Positions 5,424 to 6,707 of a stretch of 6,707 nt of DNA are shown here, piece by piece. Each line of letters begins with the position of its first letter. Positions within the stretch are counted from its first letter, which is position 1. This stretch comes from Clostridium sp. Its GTDB lineage: Bacteria; Bacillota_A; Clostridia; Lachnospirales; Lachnospiraceae. The notes under the pieces are model-generated. The model worked only from the letters and a program-made list of their open reading frames with translations. It was not told where the DNA came from and made no database searches. The position numbers and the translations under genes are program-made. The stretch lies in NCBI GenBank assembly GCA_023666975.1, contig JAMPAW010000176.1, positions 1 to 6,707 of the forward strand, read 5' to 3'.

Positions 5424-6707
5424 ATGATAAAAGGAACAGAATTATTTGTAAAGGCACTGAAGGAGGAAGGCGTGGACATTTTGTTTGGCTACCCGGGAGG
5501 TCAGGCGATTGATTTGTTTGATTCCCTGTATGACCAGGACGATATCGAAGTGATTCTGCCAAGACATGAACAGGCATTGATTCATGCGGCGGACGGCTAT
5601 GCCCGTTCGACGGGAAAGGTCGGTGTGTGTCTGGTAACGAGCGGCCCCGGTGCAACAAATCTGGTAACGGGCATTGCGACAGCCAACTATGACAGTGTTC
5701 CGTTGGTTTGCTTTACCGGGCAGGTGCCGTTAGGATTGATGGGAAATGATGCCTTTCAGGAGGTGGATATCGTCGGCATTACCAGAAGTATATGCAAGTA
5801 TGCCGTGACGGTGCGAAAGAGAGAGGATTTGGGACGGATTATTAAAGAGGCGTTCTACATTGCCAGAAGCGGAAGGCCGGGCCCGGTTGTTGTTGACCTG
5901 CCAAAGGATATCCAGCAGGCGATGGGCAGCGAGGAATATCCGGCAGAGGTGAATATCCGAAGCTATAAGCCGAATGCATCGGTACACATTGGACAGATCA
6001 AAAAGGCGGCAGGCATTTTAAAGAAAGCGAAAAAGCCTCTGTTTTTAGTGGGCGGCGGCGTAAATATTTCCGGCGCCAATGAGCAGATGACGAAGCTTGC
6101 CGAGCAGACGGGCATTCCGGTTATTACCACGATTATGGGAAAGGGTGCCGTGCCAAGCAGCCACCCGCTGTATATGGGAAATATCGGTATTCATGGCAGC
6201 TATGCGGCAAATCATGCGGTAAGCGAGTGTGATGTGCTGTTTTCCATAGGAACCCGTTTCAACGACCGCATTACGGGAAAAATCAGTGAATTTGCACCCC
6301 ATGCCACAATTATTCATATTGATATTGATTCGGCATCCATTTCCAAAAATATTGTGGTGGATATTCCGATTGTGGCAGATGCAAAACTGGCAATTGAGGC
6401 ACTTTTGGAGCACACATCAAAACTCTCCGTGGAGGCATGGGTAGAGCAGGTGACAAATTGGAAGCGCGAATATCCGATTAACATGGAACGCTATCAGGGA
6501 CTGACACCAGAAAAGGTTATCCGCTATATCAATGAGCATTTTGACAAGCCGATTGTGACGACGGATGTTGGACAAAACCAGCTTTGGACAACGCAGTATC
6601 TGGAACTGGAAAGCAGCCGGCAGCTTTTGACTTCCGGCGGGCTTGGCACAATGGGCTATGGTTTCCCGGCAGCAATCGGAGCGAAACTCGGCAATCCGGA
6701 TCGGGAT
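5424..6707 (+). CDS. ilvB: acetolactate synthase large subunit, cut by window end
   Basis: Condenses two pyruvates to acetolactate, or pyruvate with 2-oxobutyrate, as the first shared step of valine, leucine and isoleucine synthesis, using thiamine diphosphate, Mg and FAD in the cytoplasm. The first 428 codons are present, of a family usually about 550-570 long. The N-terminal ThDP domain shows FGYPGG (21-26), LPRHEQ with the catalytic Glu49, and the SGPGATN loop; GQVP and AFQE follow. The central domain shows RFNDRITG, typical of biosynthetic enzymes. The C-terminal domain begins with TTDVGQNQ and SGGLGTMGYGFPAA; the GDG cofactor motif lies beyond the edge. GGAGGAG (5411-5417) is 6 bases before ATG 5424. 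No stop codon occurs before the window ends. The T-box upstream implies control by valine supply. Higher GC than the genes to the left fits a core gene. A catabolic AlsS-type enzyme is less likely given the T-box. Confidence 0.95.
   Translation, partial: MIKGTELFVKALKEEGVDILFGYPGGQAIDLFDSLYDQDDIEVILPRHEQALIHAADGYARSTGKVGVCLVTSGPGATNLVTGIATANYDSVPLVCFTGQVPLGLMGNDAFQEVDIVGITRSICKYAVTVRKREDLGRIIKEAFYIARSGRPGPVVVDLPKDIQQAMGSEEYPAEVNIRSYKPNASVHIGQIKKAAGILKKAKKPLFLVGGGVNISGANEQMTKLAEQTGIPVITTIMGKGAVPSSHPLYMGNIGIHGSYAANHAVSECDVLFSIGTRFNDRITGKISEFAPHATIIHIDIDSASISKNIVVDIPIVADAKLAIEALLEHTSKLSVEAWVEQVTNWKREYPINMERYQGLTPEKVIRYINEHFDKPIVTTDVGQNQLWTTQYLELESSRQLLTSGGLGTMGYGFPAAIGAKLGNPDRD

Noticed and set aside
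5368..6413. Three minus-strand frames opposite ilvB
   Set aside because: The plus strand encodes clear acetolactate synthase motifs throughout, and one of these frames also overlaps the terminator.

Overview
The window looks like the chromosome of a low-GC Gram-positive anaerobe, most likely a clostridial gut bacterium of the Lachnospiraceae type. The basis is the AT-rich genes with strong GGAGG-type ribosome sites, a double-glycine peptide leader ending in YVEGG, bacterial Ig-like (Big_2) repeats, and a T-box leader in front of a branched-chain amino acid gene. All supported genes are on the + strand. I see no tRNA, rRNA, CRISPR array or intact insertion sequence.

Left part (1-2516): three + strand genes. 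The first encodes a double-glycine leader peptide, a bacteriocin-like or other ABC-exported peptide; its 5' end may lie outside the window. After a gap holding a long imperfect hairpin comes a small three-helix membrane protein, a candidate immunity or accessory protein. Its stop codon abuts the start of a 555-residue secreted, membrane-anchored protein with four Big_2 repeats. These may form a peptide export, immunity and surface-display cassette. That is inference, because the usual transporter genes are not in view.

Middle part (2517-5000): about 560 bases without a convincing gene, with hints of decayed coding sequence and two hairpins near the right end. Next is a 513-residue protein with an N-terminal DUF4062 domain and an unrecognised, probably helical C-terminal region. 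It is followed by a possible 12-codon mini-ORF and a solo HicB-type antitoxin-like protein with no HicA partner. This stretch resembles accessory or defence-island DNA.

Right part (5001-6707): a conserved biosynthetic locus. An extended -10 promoter drives a complete T-box leader: Stem I with specifier loop and k-turn, Stem IIA/B pseudoknot, T-box sequence, and competing antiterminator and terminator. It precedes ilvB, the acetolactate synthase large subunit, which runs off the window after 428 codons. The specifier triplet reads GTA, so the switch should sense uncharged valine tRNA. This gene is visibly more GC-rich than the accessory genes to its left, so the boundary between accessory and core DNA probably lies near 5000.
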